Assembly (NCBI GenBank): GCA_963969595.1
Contig: OZ018409.1
Coordinates: 11,732,520-11,796,519 of the forward strand
DNA length: 64,000 nucleotides
Direction: 5' to 3'
Source of the DNA: Neckera pumila
Taxonomy: Eukaryota; Streptophyta; Bryopsida; Hypnales; Neckeraceae
Shown here: positions 11,199-20,944 of the stretch, one piece after another
How positions within the stretch are numbered: position 1 is the first letter of the stretch
How the letters are laid out: the number at the start of each line of letters is the position of its first letter
The notes under the pieces: model-generated
The model's database searches: none
What the model saw: the letters and a program-made list of their open reading frames with translations, nothing else
Told to the model about the DNA's origin: nothing
Position numbers and translations under genes: made by a program

Positions 11199-12096
11199 AT
11201 ATCTACCATGCATATGTAGAGTATCTGTTCGTTTCTGGTGAACTCATTTGTACCGACCTCTCAGAACTAGGATTGTTGTAGATGTGAGGTTGCATGCACA
11301 CGGGATCTGGAAACGTAGAGATGTCTTGAAATTTATACGAACATGACAATCTTTGTGATTTGGTTGCTACAACCCGTAGATAGGTAACGAATGCTTTCTA
11401 TTTGCATGTTTAGACATGGCCGATTTAAAGTTTTAGCTAGAAGAATCATGGTCATACGTCTAAATCGATTCTGAGTCAATAAAGGGCGAAGTCATTCTGT
11501 AATTGCATGGCATACAGATAGTAAAAATGACAAATTTTACAGCACCAATAAATGTGATGTTCAAGTGCCGAGAGCATGAAAATCTATGACGGATACAGAT
11601 TTGAGGTTCAGTATTTCAATATTTCAAATCGGCCTTAGTTTCAATAGAGCAACTAAAACCTACACCAGTTCCTAATAAATAAATCCTCAGTCTACGATAT
11701 CATGGGTGCCGATGTCGTGAAACTCTGCCAATGGAATCGAACGAGTGTATAGTTCGCAAATTACTCTGGACTCTTTGAATCTCGCTGCCAGAGATTTTCT
11801 ACTGAACTAGAGAACTTGGTAGGCCGACTGTCGGGGGTGCTCATTTTTAACTATACATTTATGGAGCGAAATTGCTCAGATTCAATTCGAGAACTGCTCA
11901 CTTTTGTGCTGTCGGTTAGTTTGCAGAAGAGGTTCGGTGGCGAGAATTGAACCACTACATTCATAAGTTATGGCCATTCTCAGTGGTTTAGTCACTTGGG
12001 TGATGAGTCTGAGTGTCTCTCATAGAATAAAACAACACTGCAATACTTGATCAGCTTCTCCAAGATCGTGCTTAACACCTCTACCAAAGTTAGGAT
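11199..12096. other. non-genic stretch right of the H4 palindrome
   Basis: Moderately AT-rich unique-looking sequence with no recognisable coding potential, RNA gene or repeat termini. Confidence 0.5.
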
Positions 12097-12262
12097 CATC
12101 AATTTCGGTTCGTCGGCAAGATTCTAATTGGGCTCTCAAATTGTGCCATTCACCTAGCCAAAGGTCTGAAACTAGGACTGATACAGATTTACGTTTCAGG
12201 CTGCGCACCGTGAAAGTGCCAACGTCGTGGAATTTCCCCCAATTTAAATCGAAATTGACGTT
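12097..12262 (-). mobile_element. MITE family GTCAATTTCG, copy 1
   Basis: Read on the minus strand it begins GTCAATTTCGATTTAAATTGG minus its last base and ends near CCGAAATTGAT. Internally it shares ACGTTGGC, TCAGTCCTAGTTT-like and GCCTGAAA blocks, in inverse orientation, with the element at 12478-12650. It makes up most of the only long open frame here (minus, 12020-12481), which is therefore not a gene. Confidence 0.55.
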
Positions 12263-12477
12263 TGAGGGAGCATGAGCAATTTCATGCACTCGATGAAGCT
12301 TGTGCTTCTGCACCTCTCCAACATGCCAGTAATGATGAATAAGAAATTGCAATGTGTCAGTTGTTCCAGACAAAGAAGATACCTGCAGTATTAAATAATT
12401 GATTATAGTTTTACAAGTGAGGTGGGTGAGGCTAATGCATAAGAACTTGGACGAAGCGGATACGTATTTGAGGTACG

Positions 12478-12650
12478 TCAATTTCGTTAAATTGGTGGTA
12501 TTCCGCTACGTTGGCGCGGTTCAGGTTCCATGGACCGGACCCAAGTTAAAATCCATTCCTGTCCTAGTTTGTGGCCTGAAATTTGACCTATCTGAAGATG
12601 TATGTCACAATTTTTGCCTGTGGATTATCGCCAATTTAACGAAATTGACG
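12478..12650 (+). mobile_element. MITE family GTCAATTTCG, copy 2
   Basis: 173 bp with perfect 19-bp terminal inverted repeats: GTCAATTTCGTTAAATTGG at the left and its exact reverse complement at 12632-12650. Non-coding. A third decayed copy ends at about 45412, and a related end occurs near 47478-47500. Confidence 0.75.
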
Positions 12651-13275
12651 GTTGGGTTTGAAAACAACTAAACCTAGCATGATTGTGAAGTGTTTGACCT
12701 TGTTATCTGATCTAAACTCCTAATGAGATGACTAATCTACTAAGCAAGAAAAAGTGTCTAATTATTACAGAGTGATGCCTATTTAGAGATTTCCAGTTTA
12801 TGATGGAATGTCCACCGTGTTCGGAATTTACTACGCAGACATGAGACAAATAAATCCAAGTTTCATTGACAAGCTTAAATCCAAACGTTTAGTGGTCTTT
12901 TCAACGCATAGTCACCTCATCCTGTCTCTCACTGATGATTTGAAGCAGACAATGTGAACAAGGGGAAGAAAGCAAGAGTGGCATTGAGAACAATGTACGG
13001 GAAGAACCGAGGTATAGTTGTGGGTGAGCCAGTTCAATTTGTCAAGAAAATTGAACTGGTATGATCAAATTATAGTCGAAATCTCAAAAAATGAAGTCAT
13101 TTTATGAAAACTGAAGGCAAAAACCGTGGCACATCACAAAATTACCGGTTGATTTTGGCAACTTAAGCAGAATTTAAACAGAACTTAAGCCTGACTGAAT
13201 TTGACCCACATAAAAGAATGGATGAGTTTCCACTAGGTTAGTGCTGTGCCGGGTAGTGTACAGTACAAGAATATC

Positions 13276-13480
13276 CACAGGAAACTCATATTGTGTTCCC
13301 AGTGTTCATTCCCGGTTCATTCCCGGTGAGTCCCACTTTTCCCTGTGTATGTGTATTATCAACATGTGTCCAAAATAACTGTAAATAGTAAAGTTTTTAC
13401 AGGTGTCAAAATTTAAAGTTCAGTGGAAAAAGTGGGACTCACCGGGAATGAACACCGGAATGCAATATGAGTTTCTTGTG
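13276..13480. mobile_element. CACTA-like MITE with 3-bp target duplication
   Basis: 205 bp. The ends are CACAGGAAACTCATATTG and, reverse-complemented, CACAAGAAACTCATATTG. The TIR continues inward for about 55 bp through TTCATTCCCGGTGAGTCCCA; on the left, TTCATTCCCGG is duplicated in tandem. ATC flanks both sides (13273-13275, 13481-13483). Termini beginning CAC with a 3-bp duplication are the signature of CACTA (EnSpm) elements. Non-coding. Confidence 0.75.
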
Positions 13481-13483
13481 ATC

Positions 13484-16014
13484 TTCACTCTAAACGTCTC
13501 TAAGATTTGAGACGTCCGTAGCTAAGGTTTGGATATCTTAAAATTATACTCAGAGGTCTAGAAACCTCGTACTATATCCATCACCAGTGGGTTTTTTTTG
13601 GACAAGTGTCGCCACAAGCCTCCAAACCACTGGAGCAAATCTGGAGGGAGGGCGTCCGACAGGCTGAAACAGTCTGACAAGTGCAAAATTTTGCCCAAAA
13701 AAACCCCGCTGTCCATCACCGTTCCTACTTTTATGAACGTACTGTACATCTGATCTCACATTGGGACAAGTAAGTTATGTAGACTGGTTTTCCCTTCCAA
13801 AGCGAGGCCACCCAATGTCCAAAAGGCAATTTGTCAGCCATTTCTATAAAAGAAATATATAAAATGTTCAGGTTTGAATTGTTTGACCCAAAAATATCTT
13901 GAATTTTGGAGTTTATCTTGAGATCTTCAATCTTCAGTCTTGCCAATCTTAAAAAGTCGCTAGTTGAAGAATCCTGTCAAAGATAAAGTAGAACCTTGCA
14001 AAGCTAGAGCATTGAAACAATGTTTTTGTCTCTCGAATTACCAAAATCAGTCGCTAAAGTTGTGTGTGTGAAGCAGGTTGAGTACTACTCCTGGTATTTT
14101 CTGCTACTACTGTGGAGCTCCGTCGTGTACCAGTTCTCTCAACGTCTATGAGACAAAATAAAACTTGATGAGGCACTCTGTTTCTGAAGCGTAGATTGAT
14201 TGCAATTTGCAGTCGATATTCTTTTCTGCAACATCTACAGCGATTGGTGAGAGAGATGTGGCTGTAATTAAGTGGACAGAGAGCAGTGAAAGGAGAATCT
14301 AATGGGCATCCAATTAACAAACTTCGAGGGTTGCAGCGCCACTTGTTGTTAAGTTCTCCTTCAACTGCTGAGGTCTAAATGCCACAGCAGTGCCTTTAGA
14401 AAGTGATGAGTTCTTTACAGAATCTAAAGAGGAGCCAAACTGCCAAAGCATATTATAACTTAACAGCACTCAATTGTGACATGTTTGAAAACTGACCCAT
14501 CTAGATTCTTGCCTAAAATGTGCAACCCCTATGAACAAGAACCTAAGATCGAATTTAGGTCCATCTATTTTCAGCACTTCGCTACATAGCTTAATGGAAA
14601 AGCTTTAGACTTTCAAGCCACGCATCAGCTGGTCTGCGATGAAAATGGGCCCTCCGCAGAAAGGATTCTATTTGCAGCACCTGTACCATCTCTACTGATT
14701 TTGAATGGTATACTTATATGTGGCTATATTGTCAACACCAAATACTTCATAGCCAATCACATGACCCAATTTCTTTCCTCAATGCACGATCTTATAACAC
14801 CGCACACCTGGGGCAGACTCGGCGCACTGGCTCCATTTCCTAGACAAAGATTGGGCCGCGGTGCTTTACGTCATTGCCTTGGAGCGGTGGTTCATAATGC
14901 AAGATCATGCCTGGTCAAGGTTTCGACAATGGAAATGGATGTGCTCATATTATACTCTTTTCCCTTGTAGGAAAGTAATGAGCAAGAATTTTGGAGATCT
15001 GAACCACTCCAGAAGTTGGTAAACAGGCAAGCCCCATCAGGGTCCGGGAACTTTTTTTCGCTCTACCAGCTGATTTCCTCCAATTCTCATAGGGAACCGG
15101 TTTTTCAAGTAACAAGTCCAATTATTTACTCTATTTCCTACTCAAAATAGAAATTTTATAATTCTTTCACCGCTTTTCTAGCAGATGTTTTCAAATTACA
15201 ACCGTTTTTTTCTCAATTCAATCGGCTAGCTTTGAACTAGCCGCCGGTTCTTCCCGGACCATGCCCCCCATGACTCAGAACACGTAAACCCCCACAAAGA
15301 AATGTCAATCCCGTTCAAAAGGCGGGCAAATTTAGTTATTTCCAGCTCTTAATACGTGAAATCCGAGTACTTGGTGATTATGGATTTTTCATTCATCAAT
15401 CACAAATTTCATTCATTTTTGGACGGTGGGCAATCTCCTTGTTGTCAAGAATTTCAAAAAAATGCGGGCATTCTTTGTTAGGCTGGGTTTTTTTCAGAAT
15501 TCCCTCCACCTCAGTGATTTCCCTATACATAAACAATTTAATTGAAATACGGTATACCACATTTTGGCAACACTTCCATATCTGTGTTTCTAAAATACTC
15601 CATGTGTCTCAAATACAATAAATTTGTAGTTTTGAGTGGAATTGTAGGATTGATTTTGAGACAAACCGAGGGAAAAACATTCTCTATGAATTCTCTCACA
15701 AAGAGATTTACCCAACTCAAAATTCACTCAACACTCTCTCAATCAAGCTCAATGTTGCATACAATTGTGATAATAATGAATTTGATACATACAAAAAGTT
15801 TCTAAATCACCTTCTTGAAATCCTTCAATCCAAATTAATGTTTTCATATCACTTCTATATGCTACATTATCACTATTACCACAAACCTCAAAGTTAGTGT
15901 ATTTTGAGGTATTTGGGATGCCTAAGTTATGATATTAGAGGTTTTGATGTACACTCAATCCTCTCTATTTTAATTGCACCTTCTCTTTATATTTGATTGG
16001 ACAACTAGTCTCTA
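13484..16014. other. non-genic stretch with two possible decayed inverted-repeat elements
   Basis: No supportable gene. At 14786-14911, GCACGATCTT at the left is partly matched by AAGATCATGC at the right, possibly a 126-bp MITE. At 15025-15270, GGGTCCGGGAAC near the left is partly matched by GTTCTTCCCGGACC at the right, with a small hairpin GGCTAG...CTAGCC inside. Both are imperfect and lack clear target duplications. Confidence 0.35.
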
Positions 16015-16263
16015 CACAAAATAGTAAAATTAGGTTGCCTTATCAATTAGGTTGCCTTACCTAAGATAAATTACCTCATGGATCAATGCTTGTCCACATG
16101 GAGACGCATGCCACTCTCTGAATTAGGCCTAGAATTGTTGCACAAATTGATGCCACGCACATGGCTCTGGATTGAATGCATAATTGTACAAAAGCAGTGA
16201 AGATTTCTATAGTGTGGACTGTCGATAAATTAGTGTGGGACAACCTAATTTCACTATTTTGTG
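16015..16263. mobile_element. MITE family CACAAAATAGTG, copy 2
   Basis: 249 bp between TA dinucleotides (16013-16014, 16264-16265). The left end is CACAAAATAGTAAAATTAGG and the right end reverse-complements to CACAAAATAGTGAAATTAGG, continuing into a TCCCACACTAAT subterminal block shared with copy 3. Confidence 0.8.
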
Positions 16264-17285
16264 TAGGTCAAGTCAAACACATGTCTTGAAATGAATTTTA
16301 AAGCCTATTTTTGACAAGTAGATGAGTATATTTGTTGTCTTAGCTTCCACACAATGCTTGAGTCTTTCTAGAGGAAGATTGACTCGCTCACAAGTTGTAG
16401 TAGATGTTATAGGAATCACTCCTTAATTGTGGACAAGTAGCTTGGGAGAAAGCATTCTATAGCTTGCAATGCACTCTTCATTCTATATAAATTGGCAAAA
16501 TCTCATCCTAAGTGGTTGTTTAACACTCACTTAGGTTTCCTTGAAGACCAAAAGGTGGCTTTGAACTATAAGAGACCTCCTTTTTCATTAGAAGAAAACC
16601 CTAAAAAATTAAAAAATTAAAAAATTAAAAATTAACTTTGCAATTAATGTTGCTACTGTAGTTGTTTGGTCAGCAGGCTTGCCTCTCTTGACAGTTGTAC
16701 CTTCTCTCACAGGCGGAATATCAAGCTTTTCACTTGTATCAAAAAAGAAAAGAAGCCTCACTATTTTTGTGCCCTTAGAGAGACCAGTCCTAAGTGGAGA
16801 AAGATGAAAAATGCACTCTTCGTCTCTGGTATATCATCCATCGATTGCCTTTCATCATCGTCCTCACTCACTCGCACAACGAACTCCTCAGGCAGGCGTG
16901 AGCGTTTTGTCTAGATCTCCTCGTACTTAGTGAGCATCTTTGGCACACCTTTTGAATTCCGAACCCGCACGGATTATGTTAGAAGAGGTTCTCTCCCTCA
17001 TTCATGAATTGCCTCATCCCAGTTGTGATTTGTGACTGTGGGTATCTGCCATTGGAGCGATGTAACGCAAACAGGACCTAGTTTGATCCACTGGAAGGGG
17101 CGATCAGCCAGTCTAACTGGTGATCATGGAAGACTTCATCTTCAAAAGGATTGCCTGTTTTTCAGCACAGGCTGCGCCGCGATGAGAAAACCGTGCAGGA
17201 ATTCCATGCAACTCGCCGATTCTTGTAGGTTGTACCCATCGTGAACCCTAACAGCTTTTCCCTTGTTTTGTTTTTGTTTTTTTGG

Positions 17286-17546
17286 TCCATTCCTTTCTGG
17301 GGTCTCTATCAGCCTGCTACTGTTATGTCTTCCTCTCGGGGAGTTTCTGAATTGATGCAGGGTTGAAGTAAGTTGGGTGTGACTTGCTGCTATGGCAAGG
17401 AAGAGGCTTAAGTTTTCTCTGTGTTTTTGACATTCCATTCTGGTCTCTCTGGTACCAAACTTGTTATGTAGTCTTCTTTGTTCTGAATTGGTACAGGGTG
17501 GAATTAGGTGTTGGCCACAATGGCAAGGAAGCGGCTGAGTTGCAAA
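17286..17546 (+). repeat. imperfect tandem duplication of the 5' end of the DUF4283 gene
   Basis: Two related segments of about 130 bp. Each has CATTC(C/T)...TCTGG...GTCTCT, then TGTTATGT, TCTGAATTG, an AG acceptor-like site, and ATGGCAAGGAAG. The first copy starts translation at 17395 (Met-Ala-Arg-Lys-Arg-Leu) but stops after 12 codons. The second starts at 17520 with Met-Ala-Arg-Lys-Arg-Leu and stays open for 319 codons. The repeat looks like a duplication of the leader plus first codons, leaving an upstream decoy start. Confidence 0.7.
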
Positions 17547-18479
17547 GATATGCGCGCGTTTCCCCTGCCGCAGGGTCCCAAACTGAGACCCCTCCTGTCT
17601 GCCGAAACTTTAGCTCTGATCAGCGAGGACGCGTTGTTGCTTTCGCAATTAGCATTGATCGGCGTTGTGCCCACCCGTCAGCCTTCTCGAATCGAACTCC
17701 AGTCGTGGGTAGACCTCCATTTTAACTCATGGAAGGAGCCCTCTTTGGTCGTGACGCGAATCCGGATGCTGAAACGAGGCTACTTCGTGTTGACATTTTC
17801 TACAGCAGAGAGAGCGCTGGAAGCCCTAAAATCCAGCCCGTTCGAATTCGGTACCGGACACCGCCTCTACGTGCACCCTTGGAAGCCGCAGTTCGACCCG
17901 GAGAAGCCCATGTCCGGCATCCGCATCCCCATCTGGATCCGTTTCCCGCTTCTCGACGACATCTACATCCGTGCGCTGCCCAGTCTGTGCGCCGACATCG
18001 GCGAGGTCGTGTGGACAGGGGACAGAGATGAGTATTTGAAGAAATCGTCCACTCCACGCATTTGCGTGTTGGTAGAGGATCTGCGAACGCTGCCCTCGGC
18101 GCTCGTGCTTCCCATTCCGATCACGAATGAGGAAGTGGAGATTGCATTGGAGTACGAAGATGTGCCGAGTCAGTGCTCGAGTTGCCTGAGGCTAGGGCAC
18201 AAACACACCGCTTGTGAAATTGGGCAAATCCTGCACGACAAGAGGCTCAGTGCGGGGTTCTGCTTGAAGCCGTTGGCCAAGCCGGAGGCATCGTCTGTGA
18301 GTGCTGTCAATGGAGATGGACCTCAGTGGTATCCGGACGAGATTTTCTGCGCGACGCCGCATCAGTGTTTGCCACCGCCTGCGCTCCATTTCAAGAACCA
18401 CTTCGGGAGCGCATCCAAGAAGGAGGCGGAAACATCAGTGTCGTCCTCAAAAAGCAGCCTGCGTTCCATTAGTTTATGA
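17520..18479 (+). CDS. DUF4283/CCHC zinc-knuckle protein (LINE ORF1-like), orphan
   Basis: A 319-residue protein. Residues about 45-165 match the pattern of DUF4283, the RNA-binding-like domain at the start of plant LINE ORF1 and related cellular proteins, including a run ending WIRFPLL. A zinc knuckle follows at about residues 218-231 (CSSCLRLGHKHTAC, the Cx2Cx4Hx4C form). The tail is serine-rich. ATG 17520 is chosen over a non-ATG extension to 17508. No reverse transcriptase, endonuclease or poly(A) tail was found downstream, so this is either a LINE ORF1 severed from its partner or a domesticated single-copy gene. Its GC-rich intact frame in AT-rich surroundings favours a retained gene. 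A role in nucleic-acid binding is inferred from the family only. Confidence 0.75.
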   Translation: MARKRLSCKDMRAFPLPQGPKLRPLLSAETLALISEDALLLSQLALIGVVPTRQPSRIELQSWVDLHFNSWKEPSLVVTRIRMLKRGYFVLTFSTAERALEALKSSPFEFGTGHRLYVHPWKPQFDPEKPMSGIRIPIWIRFPLLDDIYIRALPSLCADIGEVVWTGDRDEYLKKSSTPRICVLVEDLRTLPSALVLPIPITNEEVEIALEYEDVPSQCSSCLRLGHKHTACEIGQILHDKRLSAGFCLKPLAKPEASSVSAVNGDGPQWYPDEIFCATPHQCLPPPALHFKNHFGSASKKEAETSVSSSKSSLRSISL

Positions 18480-20006
18480 AATTAGTTGTTTTCCAACATG
18501 GATTTGATGCTCAACCTAATTTTTGAGCATGTGTTCGCAAGTTTGCATGCTTGCTCGCGGTGTGACTGCCCGTAATCAGTGTTGTTGTACCCTTATACGA
18601 CCATTCAATGGTTATACTTCAGAAATGAATCTGGTGAGATTGAATTTATCTTAAATTCCTCAAACGCCGTGGGGATGACCCAATTTGTTCAGGGTGATCA
18701 CTTGTAAGCATGATTGGGACTAATTTATCAGCAACTGGCCATTTCTTTGCCTGCTGTGATCGTGACTTCGTGACTCACTTTGAACACAAGAAGCTTGCTC
18801 CACCGCTAGCCACTGTTGTTCAGAGCAGTAGCAATAGTTGCGGCTTACGGCGGGCTTATTGTATTTAGTTTTAATGATTAAGATAAGGCTTGAATTCGGC
18901 ACGACTGTTGATTTTCCTGCCGTGTCTACATTAAAAGAACAACGCCAATCACTTTCTGAGATCAGCGTCAGTTAAGATTATGTTTGTTCAAGGGACTGGG
19001 ACGTCTGTACATTGGAGACTATCGTTACTGTACTCTACAATTTTGAGCTTGTAATTGTGTAGAATTATATGAAATTAGTCGATCTAATGGCAGTTATCAG
19101 TCAATCCAGTCTCTTCGACCTCAAACTTTATGTTCCAGATCAACTGCCCATAATTGTTTCAAATGGTCTGAAAATTGAGTGAAGCATAGTTGAATGATCG
19201 AAGCAAATTGAATGAAGCACTCCCCATTTCTCCATTTGACTGATACTGCTTTCTGAGACCTAGGCCTGTGACCACCCTAAGAAGTAAGAACGTGAGGAAC
19301 CGTCAGAAGGTTCAAAAATGGGACATCAACAAACAACAAGCAACAAAAATATGCATTCTGTCGGTTGACCCCACAAGAATGCATTTTGTAGAGTCAAGAA
19401 GAGAGGTCGGGAGCTCTGAACTGCTAACTTCCTTGTTAGCTACGTACGCTGGTGAAGTACGACGTTTGGATAGGGCGGCTTGCTATGTATTCTGGGCCCT
19501 CGCAGATATGGGACACTGAGATAAGATTCTCCAAGTGTGTCACTCCACGTACTGCACTCCTTTACTACGGAAGTCCTAAGGCCTTGTTTACAACAAAAGG
19601 GACATCCAGACATCAGCCATGGCGCAATTATGCCTTAGAGCATGGCCACTGTGGCCCGGCCAACTGGCCACGGGCAAGCTGGTTTGGCGAGCTCTTCACT
19701 TTCACAGAGTCTGGCAAAGAAGCCGCCCGGCGGTGTTGAACAGAACCGGGCTCGCTGAAGAACGGCCATCTCCTGACAGTGCTTCCAGTCCGGTCAGCTC
19801 CTGATCCGCTAATTAATGGGGCATTAATTTGGAATTTAATTAGGAGCTACTAAGCACAGACGAGCTACAGCTGAGAGTAGGGCCTGTTTTGGCTGTGGCT
19901 TGTTTTGGCTGTGACTTCTTTAGCTCATTTCAAGCAAGTGCTTGTGTAGAATTTTTGGGGAATTCTTTTGATTGCATTTTGTGTTTAGGATAGAGAGTGT
20001 TTAGGG
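18480..20006. other. intergenic stretch
   Basis: No gene supported. The 3' side of the DUF4283 gene holds no LINE domains. A 13-bp word, GAATTCGGCACGA, at 18892-18904 resembles a cDNA-library adaptor but is isolated. Open frames at 19268-19804 are short, overlap one another in different frames and have no recognisable domain. Confidence 0.5.
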
Positions 20007-20375
20007 ATGGATGCTTGGAGAGCTTGCTTTTGGGCTAGTCGAGATTTATTCAATGATAGTGATGAGGAGGAGGAGTTCATTGCAAACTTGAATTTGGGTT
20101 TAGGGTTTCGAGTTAACAATGGATTCATTAGACCTTCCGTTGGAGGTGGATCTTGTCCAGGGAAGGCCCCAAATGTAGATAGAGATCGTCATGAGATGCA
20201 TGAGAAGATGTTCAAGGATTACTTTAGTGAATCCCCTGTGTATGGGGCTTCTGTGTTTTGACAGCGCTATAGAATGCGCTATTCCTTGTTTGTGTCTATC
20301 ATGGACAAAGTTTGTCCTCATGACTTTTACTTTGTGCAAAAGAAGGATGCATTTGGATACATGGGACCCAATTAA
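20007..20375 (+). pseudogene. truncated PIF/Harbinger (HARBI1/ALP1-like) transposase
   Basis: An N-terminal piece of a plant PIF/Harbinger transposase. Residues about 67-122 carry the family pattern KDYFSE-PVYG, then QRYRMRYSLFVSIMDKV, then FVQK-DAFGYMG. It normally continues into QKCTAALRMLAYG and the DDE nuclease domain. Here an in-frame TGA (20259-20261) interrupts it after VYGASVF, and a second stop follows GYMG at 20373. There the coding sequence gives way to the dispersed repeat beginning at 20379. The catalytic DDE region is absent. It is a dead remnant of an autonomous element. Confidence 0.8.
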
Positions 20376-20378
20376 AAT

Positions 20379-20696
20379 CAAGTGGAATTATAATTTGATC
20401 AAAATTGTAATTTCTGTGAATTTTTGAGGTGTCAACCTTGAAATTACAAAACCGCTTGTAGATTGGAGTCATAAACATCATACTAACAACCCATAACCAC
20501 CCTTCCATGTATCTATTAGCACGTAAGTATGGACCAATGAAAAATTGACACATTATTCTTTGTGATATCAATGCTATGATTTTGTCAGGAAAGTGAGTGG
20601 AGTTGGATGAGTGTAGTGGCGGAAATGGGGCCAAAAATAGGATGGCGGAAATAGGAAGCTGGCGGCTTTAGGCTGGTTTACCTTATATTGACTTTA
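20379..20696 (+). repeat. dispersed repeat R1, copy 1
   Basis: About 320 bp homologous to 44051-44370. Shared blocks in order: CAAGTG(G/A)AATTATAATTT, GATCAAAATTGTAATTTCTG, CATAACCACC, GATTTTGTCAG, GGCGGAAATGGGG-type words and a final GGCTGGT. It starts exactly where the Harbinger coding sequence breaks off. No terminal inverted repeat was recognised. Confidence 0.7.
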
Positions 20697-20748
20697 TAAA
20701 GTATTTGCACCGTAGTCTTCATAATATTGTTAAATTACCCCTGTAACA

Positions 20749-20940
20749 CTGCCACAGACACTAAGTGTTTGATGGACTTAACAGAGAATACTTTTATATA
20801 AGCAAGTAAGATAGAAGTGTAATTGTTCATCCTTGGAATTTTGTACAAAAAAACTAGGCTTTGCACAGTAGTTTGACCTCCAACAAGTACTTTTGGTTTC
20901 TTAAAGTAGATGATTTACACTGTAGCAAAAAGGATGATTT
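20749..20940 (+). repeat. dispersed repeat R2, copy 1
   Basis: Homologous to 39290-39450. Shared words include CAGACACTAAGTGT, TTGGAATTTTGT and AGTAGTTTGACCTC. No coding content. It lies 50 bp after R1, but the second copies of R1 and R2 are far apart, so they are separate families. Confidence 0.65.
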
Positions 20941-20944
20941 CCGC

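Noticed and set aside
12020..12481. 153-codon minus-strand open frame
   Set aside because: Most of it is a GTCAATTTCG-family MITE; the remainder has no domain.
18892..18904. GAATTCGGCACGA, identical to the start of a common cDNA-library adaptor
   Set aside because: Only 13 bases match, the next bases differ and surrounding sequence is continuous, so coincidence is more likely than contamination.
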